Made by a program: the position numbers and the translations under genes. The notes under the pieces were generated by a model, which was not told where the DNA came from, did not search any database, and was given only the letters and a program-made list of their open reading frames with translations. Positions 54,369 to 64,000 of a stretch of 64,000 bases of DNA are shown here, in pieces. The DNA is from Symbiodinium natans (lineage: Eukaryota > Sar > Dinophyceae > Suessiales > Symbiodiniaceae): contig CAJNDS010002154.1 of NCBI GenBank assembly GCA_905221605.1, positions 503,988 to 567,987 on the forward strand, read 5' to 3'. Within the stretch, counting starts at the first letter, position 1, and each line of letters begins with the position of its first letter.

Positions 54369-54402
<34 letters not shown>
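54369..54402. repeat. (CA)n microsatellite
   Basis: Seventeen CA units. Confidence 0.97.
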
Positions 54403-54405
<3 letters not shown>

Positions 54406-54876
54406 AAGCCCCAAACCCCCCCACCCTTTCCAGAAGCCTTCATGATGAAAACACCAGAACATCAGAACATTCGCCGGGCCCCCCACTGCATGAGGATACA
54501 AGTCCTTTGCCAGCTCCATGTCCCCGCTGTCGGCGCTTTCCCGTATGCTCCGGCACAAAGCTGCCTGAATTCAACTTCTCACAAACACTAACACTGTCTT
54601 TCCCAGAGGTCCCTCGTAGCACAGTAGGACTTGGGACGTAGGACTTGGGGGAAACCACTTCCTGTCTTCCTACCCAATCTCACACCCACTGTTGTCTCTC
54701 GAGGTCCAAGTGAGTAACCTCACCGCCTCAGCCTCACCGCACAGGACCTATCCGTTTGCAACACCACCAGCATCAACGATACGTGCCCCGCTGAGCACGT
54801 TTCTGCTGCAGCCCTTTTTTCGTGAGGGCGCTCGGTCCGGGTCAACTACACACACGCCGAACTGTCGATAACGCCT
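54403..54876. other. spacer between the HEAT gene and the membrane-protein gene
   Basis: No gene recognised. It would include the 3' untranslated region of the membrane-protein gene on the minus strand. Confidence 0.45.
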
Positions 54877-56517
54877 TCACGTTTGGGCCTCCGCAGGCGC
54901 TGCACTGTGCACAGCTCTGAACAAGCTAGCAGCCTTGTTTGCATTGGCCTGTGTGTAGTCCAAGGCATCCAACTGATCAACACACCCACCAACCCGGTTC
55001 CAGAACTCCTTGCCCATGCGCAGTGCCTCTTCCCGCTTCTGGGCCAGCTGTACCTCGTTGTGTACCGCAGCATTGAAGGCTTGCACTTTCCTGAAGCCAG
55101 CTCTCATGCGAACGATCACGTTGCAAAGAACTACCACAGGATCCAACCGTGAGATGCTGCGGCAGCAGAAGCCCATCGAAAAGACATACACGGCCGTGAC
55201 CACCGTGCCAAGAGACTTGCGGATGAGGAAGGCTGTGCAAGCGGCTGTCTCCAACTGCGTGCAGCCCCTAGTCAGACCAGCTACAACGGTGGCTGCGTTG
55301 TACAGACAGAAGATGGCTGCGCAGAACAAACTCAGCAGCACCTGCTCGTGCAGCCGCGACTGGAGTGAGATTGACCAGCATCCCAAAGCAAGTCGACGCG
55401 GGTAAGAGGGCAGGGACAGAAAAGGGCACCATGCACCGCCACAGCACAGGAACAGGGCCAAGGCACGAGGCAGAAAGTAGCACATGTGCGGAATGCAGCA
55501 AGCTACCGCACAATCCAAGCTACCCAAGGGTGCACTCCCGTGGTTGTTCAGCTCGTAGTAGAGGAAGCGATAGCCGTCCGCCTGGAGTTTCAAGAGAGCA
55601 GCCTTGTGCTGGCTATCGAAGCTCCCGCGCAAAAAGATCCGACTTCCATCCACGAGGAGGTGCGGATGCGTGTCTTCCTGACCATCAGGCTTGAATGCTG
55701 CCACGATGGCAATCCCTTTCTCGATCTGTTCATCGGTGAGTTCGACTGGGTTCTTCAAGTCCTGTAATTCCTCCGACCTCGCTCGGAGGTCACCAAGCCG
55801 CTGCGTCCACGGAGCACAGCAGGCATCGGCGAGTTGCTCAGACATTCGGGTGATGTCATCCCCGACATGGACGGCAAGAAGACGAGCATCGTGCGGCGGC
55901 AGGAACAGAAGGCTGGCAATTTGGGGGAGCTCCTGCTTTACTGATACGGGAAACCCGGGACAAGAGCGCTCCCACTTGTCTATCCTCCTTACGAGGCGCA
56001 GGGCATCTCGGGCCCGACTCTGGCAGATCTCGTGGGCCAGGCGTTCAATTATCCTCTGAAACTTGGCCATTGCCCTCTCTGCTGTTCCCAGGGCTTGCAG
56101 GGTGGCTGCCTGAAAGCTTGCAAACTCACCCTGCAACTCCAAAGTTCGTGACTGCAGGTCGTCATCGTAGTACCAGATCACCTTCAAACAGACAAGGGCC
56201 ATATTGCAGTAGATCAGCAACCCCAGGATCTCCATAAGGCAGAGCAGGGGGCCGGCAAGCAAGATGCCGAACTTGCCGCACTGCCCCTCTAAGAGCCGGC
56301 TGAACCACATGACCGTCCAGGCGCAGGAGAAGAGGAAGGAGATGTAGATGCAAAAGTGCACCCCATCACGCGGCCAGTAAAGATCGATCAGGAAGTCCCA
56401 TCCCTCACCCACAAGGGACTTAACAAAGCGCCTACACCAGCCACTTGGGCGCGGTAAGCCCATGAGACCTCTCTCCACGTCCCTCGCGCTCTCACGTGGC
56501 ATCCCGAAACCAGCCAT
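54877..56517 (-). CDS. unrecognised multi-pass membrane protein, 546 aa
   Basis: A single uninterrupted frame, far longer than other frames of normal composition in the window, starting at an ATG that follows an in-frame TGA by 21 bp. Hydrophobic membrane segments are visible at about residues 53-75, 83-117, 337-360, 391-415 and 436-470. Residues 122-180 are Glu/Ala/Leu/Arg-rich, likely a coiled coil, as is 475-505. Between them is a soluble middle part (about 180-335). I do not recognise the family. Residues 330-385 are Cys/Pro-rich and could be a small in-frame intron ending at the CTCCAG acceptor just before SRLHEQV. The gene lies directly behind the PARP-type domain in the same direction and frame, so a shared transcript or an original fusion is possible. 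Confidence 0.75.
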   Translation of the reverse strand: MAGFGMPRESARDVERGLMGLPRPSGWCRRFVKSLVGEGWDFLIDLYWPRDGVHFCIYISFLFSCAWTVMWFSRLLEGQCGKFGILLAGPLLCLMEILGLLIYCNMALVCLKVIWYYDDDLQSRTLELQGEFASFQAATLQALGTAERAMAKFQRIIERLAHEICQSRARDALRLVRRIDKWERSCPGFPVSVKQELPQIASLLFLPPHDARLLAVHVGDDITRMSEQLADACCAPWTQRLGDLRARSEELQDLKNPVELTDEQIEKGIAIVAAFKPDGQEDTHPHLLVDGSRIFLRGSFDSQHKAALLKLQADGYRFLYYELNNHGSAPLGSLDCAVACCIPHMCYFLPRALALFLCCGGAWCPFLSLPSYPRRLALGCWSISLQSRLHEQVLLSLFCAAIFCLYNAATVVAGLTRGCTQLETAACTAFLIRKSLGTVVTAVYVFSMGFCCRSISRLDPVVVLCNVIVRMRAGFRKVQAFNAAVHNEVQLAQKREEALRMGKEFWNRVGGCVDQLDALDYTQANANKAASLFRAVHSAAPAEAQT

Positions 56518-56538
56518 GTGACCCTTGCACTCTTGCCC

Positions 56539-57726
56539 TCAGACTTCGAGAGCATCTTCGAGCCCTGAAGAGTGCTGAAAAATGTAAGGGGACTTCGGGG
56601 CCACGAGACGGGAAAGGGACCTGGGCCAACACAAGAAGACTAAAGGAAGACCCCACCTTGCCTCGCTCCATCGCTTGTAGCGGAGGATGAAAGCCGGGTA
56701 GACCTGATCCGAGTCGAAGAGGATGAACTCGCGGAAAGTACCCACCTGGAAAGAGAGAGAGAGAGAGAACATGAAAGCCTCGGGTGGTATACATTTATTC
56801 ATGTAGAATACAAAGAGAACAAAGCATTGAACACTTACATCAGAGTAGTAATCACATGCATCCGATGAATTTTCAACCGAGGAGCGGCGGCCCAGCGGTC
56901 TCCGATCAGAGAGTCGTACTTCCCGACCTTGCACCTCGCAGATCGAAGCGCGACAGGAGGAGCGATCGCGGAGACCGCGGAGCACAGCACGAAAAAAATG
57001 TACAAAAGTACAAAAAACGCGCGCAAACCAAGGGAGGAGTGTAGCGGACTGTAGCACGGTGACGTTCACAGGAGAGCAGTTCTGCTGAGATCAATCAAAA
57101 CGATGCCCAGACTGATTGCCCCAGTCTATCAGCTTCCTTGCGATTGAGCCCTGTGCTGGTCCAAGATGTCTGCAGCAGGCTTCTTGTCCTTAGACATCCA
57201 CACTGGCATCCGGTCTTGCTTCCTCTCATTGACTAGCTTCACGTGCAAACTCATCAACCCGGACTTGCTGCTTTCCTTCACTTCTCTGTAAAAAGCACGT
57301 ACAATGATCCATCACTGCGCTCATCCAGGACACCTTGCAGATCATGACCTTGCCCAGTGCAACCCTGCACAGGAGCATCCAGCAGTACCCATCTGCGTCC
57401 TCCTCACAGTACTCATCTGCCTGCAAAGCATATAGGGACTATCCAGATGACCCCAGCCCCAGTCGTCAGCCCATCTGCCTTGGTAACGCACTCTGCAAAG
57501 TAGATGCCCTTGCCATAGAGTGTGCCCCTGTCAATGGACCAGAGTGAAGGAGGCTCAACGCGGACATACATCACGTGCTGATGGGGCCTGTGGCTACCAG
57601 CCTTGTCCAAGCGAAACCTGAGATTCAGCACCCCATTCGGAGTGTTTGAGTACAGGATTGACGGATCCAAGACACTCCTGATCTGAAATGTTCTGCACCG
57701 ACGCTGCAGATGTACCATGGAAGAGC
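56539..57726 (-). CDS. PARP-type ADP-ribosyltransferase catalytic domain, at least seven exons
   Basis: Spliced minus-strand exons rebuild a PARP catalytic fold, the enzyme type that transfers ADP-ribose from NAD+ to proteins. Exons: 57,726-57,676 (LFHGTSAASVQNISDQ), 57,617-57,588 (FRLDKAGSH), 57,527-57,479 (GTLYGKGIYFAECVTK), 57,420-57,332 (ADEYCEEDADGYCWMLLCRV), 57,285-57,243, about 56,927-56,880 (GKYDSLIGDR) and 56,745 onward (GTFREFILFDSDQVYPAF). Phases agree for the first five exons; the exact donor of exon 6 is not fixed. The catalytic triad is complete: His of HGT, Tyr of GIYFA, and Glu of REFILFD, the form associated with chain-forming PARPs. N-terminal exons beyond 57,726 were not identified, so targeting domains are unknown. 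The last exon either splices at 56,657 (AAG|GTGGGG) or runs to the TGA at 56,539-56,541. Confidence 0.85.
56751..56769. repeat. (GA)n tract forming the polypyrimidine stretch of an intron
   Basis: On the minus strand this is TCTCTCTCTCTCTTTCCAG, directly before PARP exon 7. A microsatellite that doubles as the acceptor pyrimidine tract. Confidence 0.8.
57286..57331 (-). other. 46-nt GT-AG intron
   Basis: Exon ...TGCAAGGT, then GTCCTGGATG...TTTTTACAG, then AGAAGTGAAGG. The placement is inferred from keeping an open frame into exon 5, whose sequence is weakly conserved in PARPs. Confidence 0.55.
57421..57478 (-). other. 58-nt GC-AG intron with 9-bp flanking repeat
   Basis: Exon ...ACCAAG, then intron GCAGATGGGC...CTTTGCAG, then exon GCAGATGAGTAC. 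The sequence AGGCAGATG occurs at both ends, so the removed segment begins and ends in a direct repeat. GC donors are known to be common in dinoflagellates. Confidence 0.8.
57528..57587 (-). other. 60-nt GC-AG intron
   Basis: Exon ...AGCCACAG, then GCCCCATC...CATTGACAG, then GGGCACACTC. ACAGG stands at both junctions. Removing it joins SH and R-GTLYGKG in frame. Confidence 0.75.
57618..57675 (-). other. 58-nt GT-AG intron
   Basis: Exon ...GATCAGGA, then GTGTCTTGG...GAATCTCAG, then GTTTCGCTTG. Removal puts FRLDKAG in frame after the HGTS block, as PARP alignments require. Confidence 0.75.
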
Positions 57727-57779
57727 CTCAACGGATGTTTTGGGCAATGCAGCCGCCATCACCTTCCTTTGCCTGAAAA

Positions 57780-58015
57780 TGCACGCAGCCACTAAGGATG
57801 CGGCCACTGCTCATTCGAGTTGGTGTCTCGCTTGCCAAGAATCTCTTGCAACTGCTTGCAGTCCAATGTGCCTGCAGCGGTGATATGCAACCGCCACAGG
57901 CCCCAAACTTTCCTAATCTGTACGAAGCCCAAGCCAAAAGATGGATCAAAAAGGGTTCCAACTTCTTGTCGAGATACTGGTAAGCAGCGAGGATTGCATC
58001 CCGAAAGGATCCCAG
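57780..58015 (-). CDS. candidate upstream exon of the PARP gene
   Basis: The minus strand reads FDPSFGLGFVQIRKVWGLWR then LDCKQLQEILGKRD. It lies immediately upstream of the HGTS exon, in the same direction. The sequence is protein-like but I cannot match it to a PARP accessory domain. Confidence 0.3.
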
Positions 58016-58198
58016 CCGTATCCTTCACCTGGGTGCAATTCTGTGATGTCTCCTTCCGGCGAAATGAGCTGCTTGCTCCAAGCCCCCAACCCGGAAACTT
58101 AGTGCCTCGAAGCCGCTGCTGCCTATGTCGGAGGTCGTTGTGTGGGCACTGTGCAGATCTGCCCCGCCTCGCTCAACCTCTGGATGGGCCAGCAGTTC

Positions 58199-58384
58199 TC
58201 AGCACGAGTTGCGACCGGGATGGTTTCGGAGCTGCCCTGCTAAGCTGCTACTCGCTGAAATTGTGAGAGATCGAAGGGCATGGCACGGATTCCCCTGGCA
58301 AGGCTCTAAGAGAATCGCATGGACGTCCAGAACAAACAGATCGCGCGGGTCCGCGGCGTAGCACTCGAAGTTGTGCACTTGCAC
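58199..58384 (-). CDS. candidate exon, function unknown
   Basis: The minus strand reads VHNFECYAADPRDLFVLDVH then AILLEPCQG, plausible globular protein sequence. It may belong to the 5' part of the PARP gene. No family recognised. Confidence 0.3.
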   Translation of the reverse strand: MQVHNFECYAADPRDLFVLDVHAILLEPCQGNPCHALRSLTISASSSLAGQLRNHPGRNSC

Positions 58385-59015
58385 CCACTAACAAAAGCTA
58401 ATGTTGTCACTTCAGGGTCGAACCGTAGTTACCCTCTGAAGACAAGTCACCACCTTTCAACTTCAGCAACTCTGCAACTGCTCTTGCCATTTCTTGCTGC
58501 TACCGTAACTGCCACAACTGAACCACGACCTCTGACAACGTAACGTGCAGCTGACAACTAAGCCGCGGGCAGTTGTTGTACTGGAGCTGATCGATGCGGA
58601 ATCAGAACGCTGGTCGTCCCACTCGTATGCGGAGAAAACCTGCTGCCAGACACTATCCCAGTAGCCAAGACATCGTCGCTCAAAAACGGCAAAATCTCGA
58701 GAAATGGTCTTCCCAACACCTTGTCGCAGATGCGGCGTCGGGCCTGGACAAGTCGCGACTTGAAAGGTCTCGAGGAAACTTGTCCATTCCTGCCTTGTCG
58801 TACTCTAACCAAGCAGCACCATTTTGCACCCGAACCGCTTCTGCAATTTCTAGCCGCATTGGCACCATGTTCCCGCGACCTGGGCGAAAGAATGCCGAGC
58901 GAACAGCACCCCCTGTTCGCCAGCCGACTAAGCAGCGGGCGGTCTTTCGTGGTTTTGCAGACGAAACAGTGGTCCAACAACCTTGGACCGGAGGTGAGAG
59001 AGGTGAATCTTTCGA
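58385..59015. other. no supported gene
   Basis: Frames are open on both strands, as expected from GC content. No motif recognised. Confidence 0.4.
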
Positions 59016-59041
59016 ACACACACACACACACACACACACAC
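59016..59041. repeat. (CA)n microsatellite
   Basis: Thirteen CA units followed by a single CCCTAAAC. Confidence 0.97.
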
Positions 59042-60030
59042 CCTAAACAAAAATTCAGAGTTTTTAAGCTCCCTGAACTCCCGGCGTCCTACAAGGCCGT
59101 GGAGCTTTTGGAAGGCGCCGTTGCAAGTCGGCTCCAAGGCTTCCTTGTTGACCTCGAGGGCTATAGGGAGGTGACATCTGGAAGGACGTTCTGTTTCAAC
59201 ATGTTTCAGCAGAGTGTCAAGTCTAGACTGCGAGTTCTGCCTTCTTGCCTCTTTGTGTCCCCCAGCTTCGGGTTCAGCACCCGAATCGACCCTATCCCTC
59301 CATGGCACTCTTGAAGCCCATCCGCCCGAATTCCCTAATCTCTCATGGCACCTTTCTCTGGAACTCGCATCCAACACACCCATCGGCCCGCCCTTCAGAG
59401 GTGGAGCTGGGTCGCGCACCATTTTCGCCGCAGAGCCACCCATCCCGCGGCTTAGCATGGCCTGCAGCTGCCTATGTCTTACGGGCGCAAGCTCCGGGAA
59501 CCCTTGGAAAGCCCAACCTCCACACCCAGGAGCCAGGAGCCGGAGCCCTGAAGCCCTCAACTCCACGACGCCACGCGGGTTCAGCCCCCGAGAAACCGAG
59601 AGAAAACGAAGGGCACCATCTTGCCTCGACATCCCAGCCCGGTGGCAGGGTTTTGCCGATGGCACGGGCGGCGTGCACTTTCACCTCAGCTTCTCTTGCC
59701 AACTGTCGGGGTGGAGCTCAGGAGCTTTGCCAAAAAGACTTCAAACAACTTGGGGTGCACCACAGCCCTCTGCTGCCGCATTGATGGTGACACTGGAGTA
59801 TACTGGAGTCAGCACTTTAACAGTTGCAGCCTGAATCCTCCGGCAATGTCCCCCAAAGTAGGGCCACAAACACGGGGCCTGCACCCTCGACTCGGACAAG
59901 TCACTTGTTGCGCCCAGGTGTTTGCAGCCTCTTCGCTGTCTGCGCGAGCTTGCAAACAACCCTTCTGGTTCCTCATGTGGAGCGAAAGCGTTTTGCCTGA
60001 CACCAGCATCGAACAAGGCAAGGTAGTTGT
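59042..60030. other. no supported gene
   Basis: The minus strand has weak OPR-like hints (SEEAANTWAQQV near 59,930) but nothing that repeats. Otherwise unassigned. Confidence 0.35.
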
Positions 60031-60180
60031 TTGGATGGAGAGCAATATGCTTCATGCTCATAAGGATTTATGTGTAGCAAATTCAAAAAAGGAAGTAATA
60101 TTCGACAAGTATACTTTACTATTTAATTATGATAAGGATGTCATACTTCCTCAATTGAGCATACACCAGAACGTTACAAG
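60030..60180. other. 150-bp AT-rich island
   Basis: Composition switches sharply to AT-rich for about 150 bp within GC-rich DNA. On the plus strand it stays open (KKEVIFDKYTLLFNYDKDVI), with AT-rich codons unlike any other open stretch in the window. No match recognised. Confidence 0.45.
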
Positions 60181-60434
60181 AACGAGGGGGGAAGTAAGGA
60201 CATGTAAGAGGAACTGGAGAGGCCTCTCCAGAGTTCTTGAAACAGCTTGGGCCTGGTTCCTGACACAGCTTGGAGTTCCTGAAACAAGTTGCCGTTACAA
60301 CCCCCACAACCCCCAGGTTCCGGTTGCAGCGGTTACTCCCCCTGAATGTGACCACCGTTGCCTGAATGCGGGATTTAGGCTGTCCTTCATCGCGCGGCCC
60401 CAGTGACTACTAATGACTTCTGCCGGACCGCCTG

Positions 60435-60660
60435 TCACTGCAACTTCCTCCAGCTGGGCGAGGAGGAGCACAGCCACAGGCGACACCCGCGAGCCTCGTG
60501 GGGCTGGTGCACTGCGCAAAGCTCCATGCACAGACTACTGCCCGGCACTTGCTCACACAGCAGCGTGTATTTGAGCAGAGCTAGCAGAACAACTTCAATT
60601 TCATTCATCAATCGACGGAGGCTCCTCGTGTTGAACACGACTTCAAGCACAAAGGCAGTT
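60435..60660 (-). CDS. candidate exon, hydrophobic helices
   Basis: The minus strand reads FVLEVVFNTRSLRRLMNEIE then VVLLALLKYTLLCEQV. Helical, possibly a repeat-protein exon. The longer plus-strand frame over the same DNA looks like its shadow. Confidence 0.3.
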
Positions 60661-60786
60661 CTACCCTTGCGGCCGCAGCCTCGTGATGCCGTGTGCGGCG
60701 CGGTGGCCCAGCAAAGGAGCTGGGAATCCTTCAGTTGGATGTACCGCCTCTTCCAGAAGAGACCTGCTGCTTCGGTTGGATATGTT

Positions 60787-60799
60787 GGGGGGGGGGGGG
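60787..60799. repeat. 13-nt poly-G tract
   Basis: Homopolymer G. Confidence 0.95.
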
Positions 60800-61845
60800 T
60801 CCGTGGAGAGGGCTTGCACTGCCTGCAACTGGCGTGCCAGCTGATGCTTTCGCCAAGCGAGCCACCTATAGAAGCTGCTGGGAGACGGCAAAGATGCGGA
60901 ATCGCCGAGAAGGCACGAAGGGATACAAAGGGTCAAAGGCTCGGCCTGGAGGCGATTCCCACCACTCGGTTCACCATAGCCTTGGCTCTAAACGACTCAA
61001 AAAGATCTAAACAGACCGCCATGCACATCAGTTTTGCACAACGCAGCACTGCGGCAGGTCATTGCCCCCATTCACGACGGTTTGCGATCGAGCTGCACAT
61101 TAACCACCCATGCATCTCTTTAAGGGGCACTTCTTCCTCAAGTGGAGCAACGTGGCACAAAACACGAAAAAAAACACAACACGCGCGGCCTCCTCCTCCT
61201 CATCATCCGCAGCATCGTCGTCCGAGTGCTGGCTCTCGTTTTCGCTGCCCTTGTCCTCCTTACAAGCTCAGAGCCACGGACGCTGACCACATTTCAACTC
61301 CGGAGACTTTCTTTGGAGTTTCGGCATCCGCTGCCAAGTGGCCGGAGGATCTGAGCATGGACTGGGTTCTAGGGAAATGCTCGGTAGCGGCAAGTCGTCG
61401 AGGGCAAGCTCTTCTGGCTGTGACGACCTCGCACTACCCGGCGCCGCATGCGCCGGCTTGCAGATTTCACACAGCTTCGGGCGTGGATGGTACGGCTGAG
61501 CGCTGAACGACAGGCATTCGAACAGATGCACACCTTGGAAGTCTTGCAAGTTTCCACATCAACATCAGCGAAGACGAGATCCACTCCAGGACACTAAGAG
61601 CTCGTGTAGACGATGTTACTTAATCCAACAAGACGGGCGGCGGCTGACGGGCAAGTCCTTCACGGATCCTCAGCTTGCATTTGCACACATAAGCACACCG
61701 AGAATTCTGCCTACCCTCTCAAGCCCAACAGCATGACGGGTGGGCCAAGACTCTGATCTCCATCCTTGGCAAGAAGGATGGGGGGTGTGGAGCTTGAAGA
61801 TTCTTATAATTCTTGGGATGGATGGACCTGGGGAGGGGGGGGAAG
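60800..61845. other. no supported gene
   Basis: Frames on both strands are open but lack motifs. Nothing else seen. Confidence 0.4.
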
Positions 61846-61882
61846 TCAGCTCCTGCATTTGCATGTTTCTGGCGTTACACTC

Positions 61883-62118
61883 ACCTCGCCAGGATTCCCA
61901 TCAACGTCGCACACGGAGAACACCTTGTCCGCGCTTTCGTGCTCGAGCTTGAGGGACTGAACTTCTTCCAGCAGAGGCAGCGCATCGGACTGCGACTCTG
62001 TACAGCTGCATGCAGCCTCGGTCTTCGCAGCAAATCGCCACAAGATGCCGCAAGCATGCCAGACAGTCTCGGGACAGTCTCGGAGTCTCGGCACTGTCTC
62101 GGCCAAGCAGCCCTCCAC
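61883..62118 (-). CDS. candidate exon ending at a strong splice donor
   Basis: The minus strand reads LPLLEEVQSLKLEHESADKV then FSVCDVDGNPGE, directly followed by GTGAGT. The Glu/Leu-rich part suggests a coiled coil, and the donor is a consensus match. No family recognised; neighbouring exons not found. Confidence 0.4.
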
Positions 62119-62617
62119 AAACTATTCATGCCAGTGGCTCTCGAGGCCTGGGTCACTGCAAGACGATGTGAGATGCTGCCGAAGAAATGCCACCTCCCTG
62201 CGTAGCTATTCCGCTATTCGACACGAACACGCAACCCAGCATAAGCCAGGCGCAGGGAATGAGCAGAATGTCTTCACGACCACATGCGCCAGTCGCGAGC
62301 CTGTCACGCCAGCTGCAATAAGTACACGAAGAGCTAGCGATGCTCTCCTTGCCCTTGCTGCACCTGTGTGGCACAGACGCCCGTCCTCGGCAGGCACCAG
62401 AAGCAACAAAGGACACAACATATGACCGCGAACAACTGACAGAAACGACTTGCAAGAAAAGCCCGGCCTTTCAAGACTTGCGTCAGCCAGCACCAACTAC
62501 TGTGCTTGAGCCACTCTAATCTCTGCGAGAAGCATGTTACCGTCCTTCGAGCTATGTTTTTGCTGCCTTACTTCAATGGTTGGACAAGGTTGAATTTGTA
62601 CGCACACCCGCACATCC

Positions 62618-62658
62618 ACACGCACGCACGCACGCACGCACGCACACACGCACACACA

Positions 62659-62693
<35 letters not shown>
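62618..62693. repeat. (CACG)n/(CA)n microsatellite
   Basis: CGCA tetranucleotides change into CA dinucleotides, an alternating purine-pyrimidine tract of about 75 bp. Confidence 0.96.
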
Positions 62694-62695
<2 letters not shown>

Positions 62696-62699
62696 TTCA

Positions 62700-64000
62700 G
62701 CTCAGCTCGTGCTTCTGAGGAGAGATTGCAAGACTTGGGCCCCTGAAATTAACGCAGGCTTAGTTTGTGAGGGACCTCCATGCAGATCCTTGCAGAACGT
62801 CAACAAGTGGATTCAGAGCGGTCTATAGCGGTCTATGCACAAGCAAACAGAGACGCAGAGCCAAAAAAGGGCAAAGGGAGAGAGAGGAACGAAAATAAAG
62901 AGCGAGCTCTCTGGATAGGTTGAGGACATTGCAGCAGAGGGTGAATGAGCAAAAGGAGCGCTAGATGTTGCCTGAGGCTTTAACAGATCATGTACACGCA
63001 ACTAAAGTCCAAGGCCTTCGTGCAAGAATCGAGGGAGCTTGCAACAAACTTGTCAGTGTTCTGGCAGTCGTCCTGACCGTTCTCGCTTGCACGTCACTAC
63101 TGCGGCTGTCATGGCAAGGCAACGAAAACAGACTCCTAAATGCCTGTTCGTGAGACGGCAAGTACTTCAATGCAGAAGAGCAGACATCGCGGTCCCATGC
63201 TACAGCACAGAGCTGTCTGAAGATGATCCTTGAAAGTGCTAGAAAGGTAACACAATACAACACAGACTGCGCATGCAACCTTCATCTCGGCATTCTTAGT
63301 GGCGTGCGGACATGCAAAGTCTGTGGACCAAAACGCAGATTCGCACACCACAAGACGCGGATTCATGAACTGCCAGAACAATAGCAGCATGAATCTGCAA
63401 GTGCGAAGCTACTCTTGGGAATAGCGGCAAGAGGGTTCCGAGAATCGGGTGTTGTGCGTTGCAAGCAATACAAGAACTCAGGATGGAAGCAACGAGGCCT
63501 CGCGACTGCATATCTCTGACTCTTGTGCTGAGAATCTTGCACGGCTACACATGACATACATGGCACTCCGTGCAAAAATGTGCAAAACATACTCCAAAAC
63601 GCAAGGCCAATAGGCCAAACAAGGGTCAACGACCGAAGATCGGTGTCCTGAAAGCAACCGACGGTGGCACCGAAGCCCTGCAAGTTCCTGTCTGGAAGCC
63701 ACGCAAGTCACACAACAGTCCCTGTAAAATCACTGAATCACAACTCGAGGCCGCTGCGTGAAAAGGGCACGACCTGCATTCCTGATGACGACATTTTGCT
63801 CCTGAACAGCATGAGAAATGGTGCGACTGGAGCGAAACTCCACCGAACAACCAGCAGAAAGTTGCCCCGCAAGTCTGTCGGCTTAGAGATGCTGAGTGCG
63901 CGTTACAACAGTCGTGTTCTTGTGAGGTGCCCCGGCACCTGGCATGCTGGCCAGTCTTGCCCCGCGGCGAGACCGGAACATGCAAGGCCTCAGGGTCAGG
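62700..64000. other. no supported gene
   Basis: Short frames on both strands without motif. I see nothing I can name. Confidence 0.45.

Noticed and set aside
59621-60406. 261-codon plus-strand frame including the AT-rich island
   Set aside because: Only the island portion has unusual composition. The remainder has no domain or consistent codon pattern, so a single gene across it is not supported.
60403-61506. 367-codon plus-strand frame
   Set aside because: Composition is Arg/Ser/His-rich with no domain, and several minus-strand stretches under it look more protein-like. Most likely a shadow frame.
1-64000. rRNA, tRNA or spliced-leader RNA genes
   Set aside because: I looked for conserved small-RNA landmarks and saw none that I could support by eye. 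A covariance-model scan would be needed to exclude a tRNA.

Overview
The window reads as nuclear DNA of a eukaryote, most likely a dinoflagellate of the Symbiodinium/Polarella kind. This rests on four things seen in the sequence: degenerate CCCTAAA/TTTAGGG telomere-type arrays; very short exons separated by introns of about 46-60 nt, some with GC donors; many 5'-truncated LINE tails of a type I associate with dinoflagellate genomes; and a GC-rich, gene-poor background full of microsatellites. The species is inferred, not proven. No rRNA, tRNA, CRISPR array or bacterial-type operon was recognised. Most long open frames here are antisense shadows of GC-rich DNA or translated repeats.

Layout. 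1-10 kb: gene-poor DNA whose minus strand carries scattered fragments of an OPR/Tbc2-like helical-repeat protein (conserved core Q-E-L-A-N-x-x-W). At least one copy has a stop at the conserved Trp, so this looks like a relic or a heavily split gene. 10.7-20.1 kb: a nest of truncated, duplicated LINE 3' ends, mostly on the minus strand, with one copy on the plus strand. 20.2-34 kb: a subtelomere-like mosaic. It holds a 2.05-kb duplication, then about 1.7-kb higher-order repeats each carrying a telomere-type block, a 38-bp palindrome, a ~0.5-kb nested inverted repeat and a two-monomer satellite. G-rich minisatellites follow, then a TTTAGGG block in the opposite orientation. 35.4-37.3 kb: a tandem array of ~69-bp monomers organised in a 331-bp five-monomer unit, flanked by TCGATTTTAA-rich DNA. 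38-48 kb: mostly unassigned DNA with a tandem duplication (41.3-42.3 kb) and a decayed integrase (44.2-45.1 kb).

48.9-53.9 kb: a minus-strand HEAT-repeat gene, recognisable from at least ten short HEAT-coding stretches. 54.9-57.7 kb: the best-supported genes, both on the minus strand. One is a seven-exon PARP-type ADP-ribosyltransferase catalytic domain with its H-Y-E triad in place. The other is a 546-residue single-frame membrane protein starting 21 bp after the stop that closes the PARP frame, in the same reading frame. 57.8-64 kb: candidate exons that I cannot assign, microsatellites and one AT-rich island.

The HEAT, membrane-protein and PARP genes all point the same way (48.9-57.7 kb), which fits the one-directional gene blocks known in dinoflagellates.
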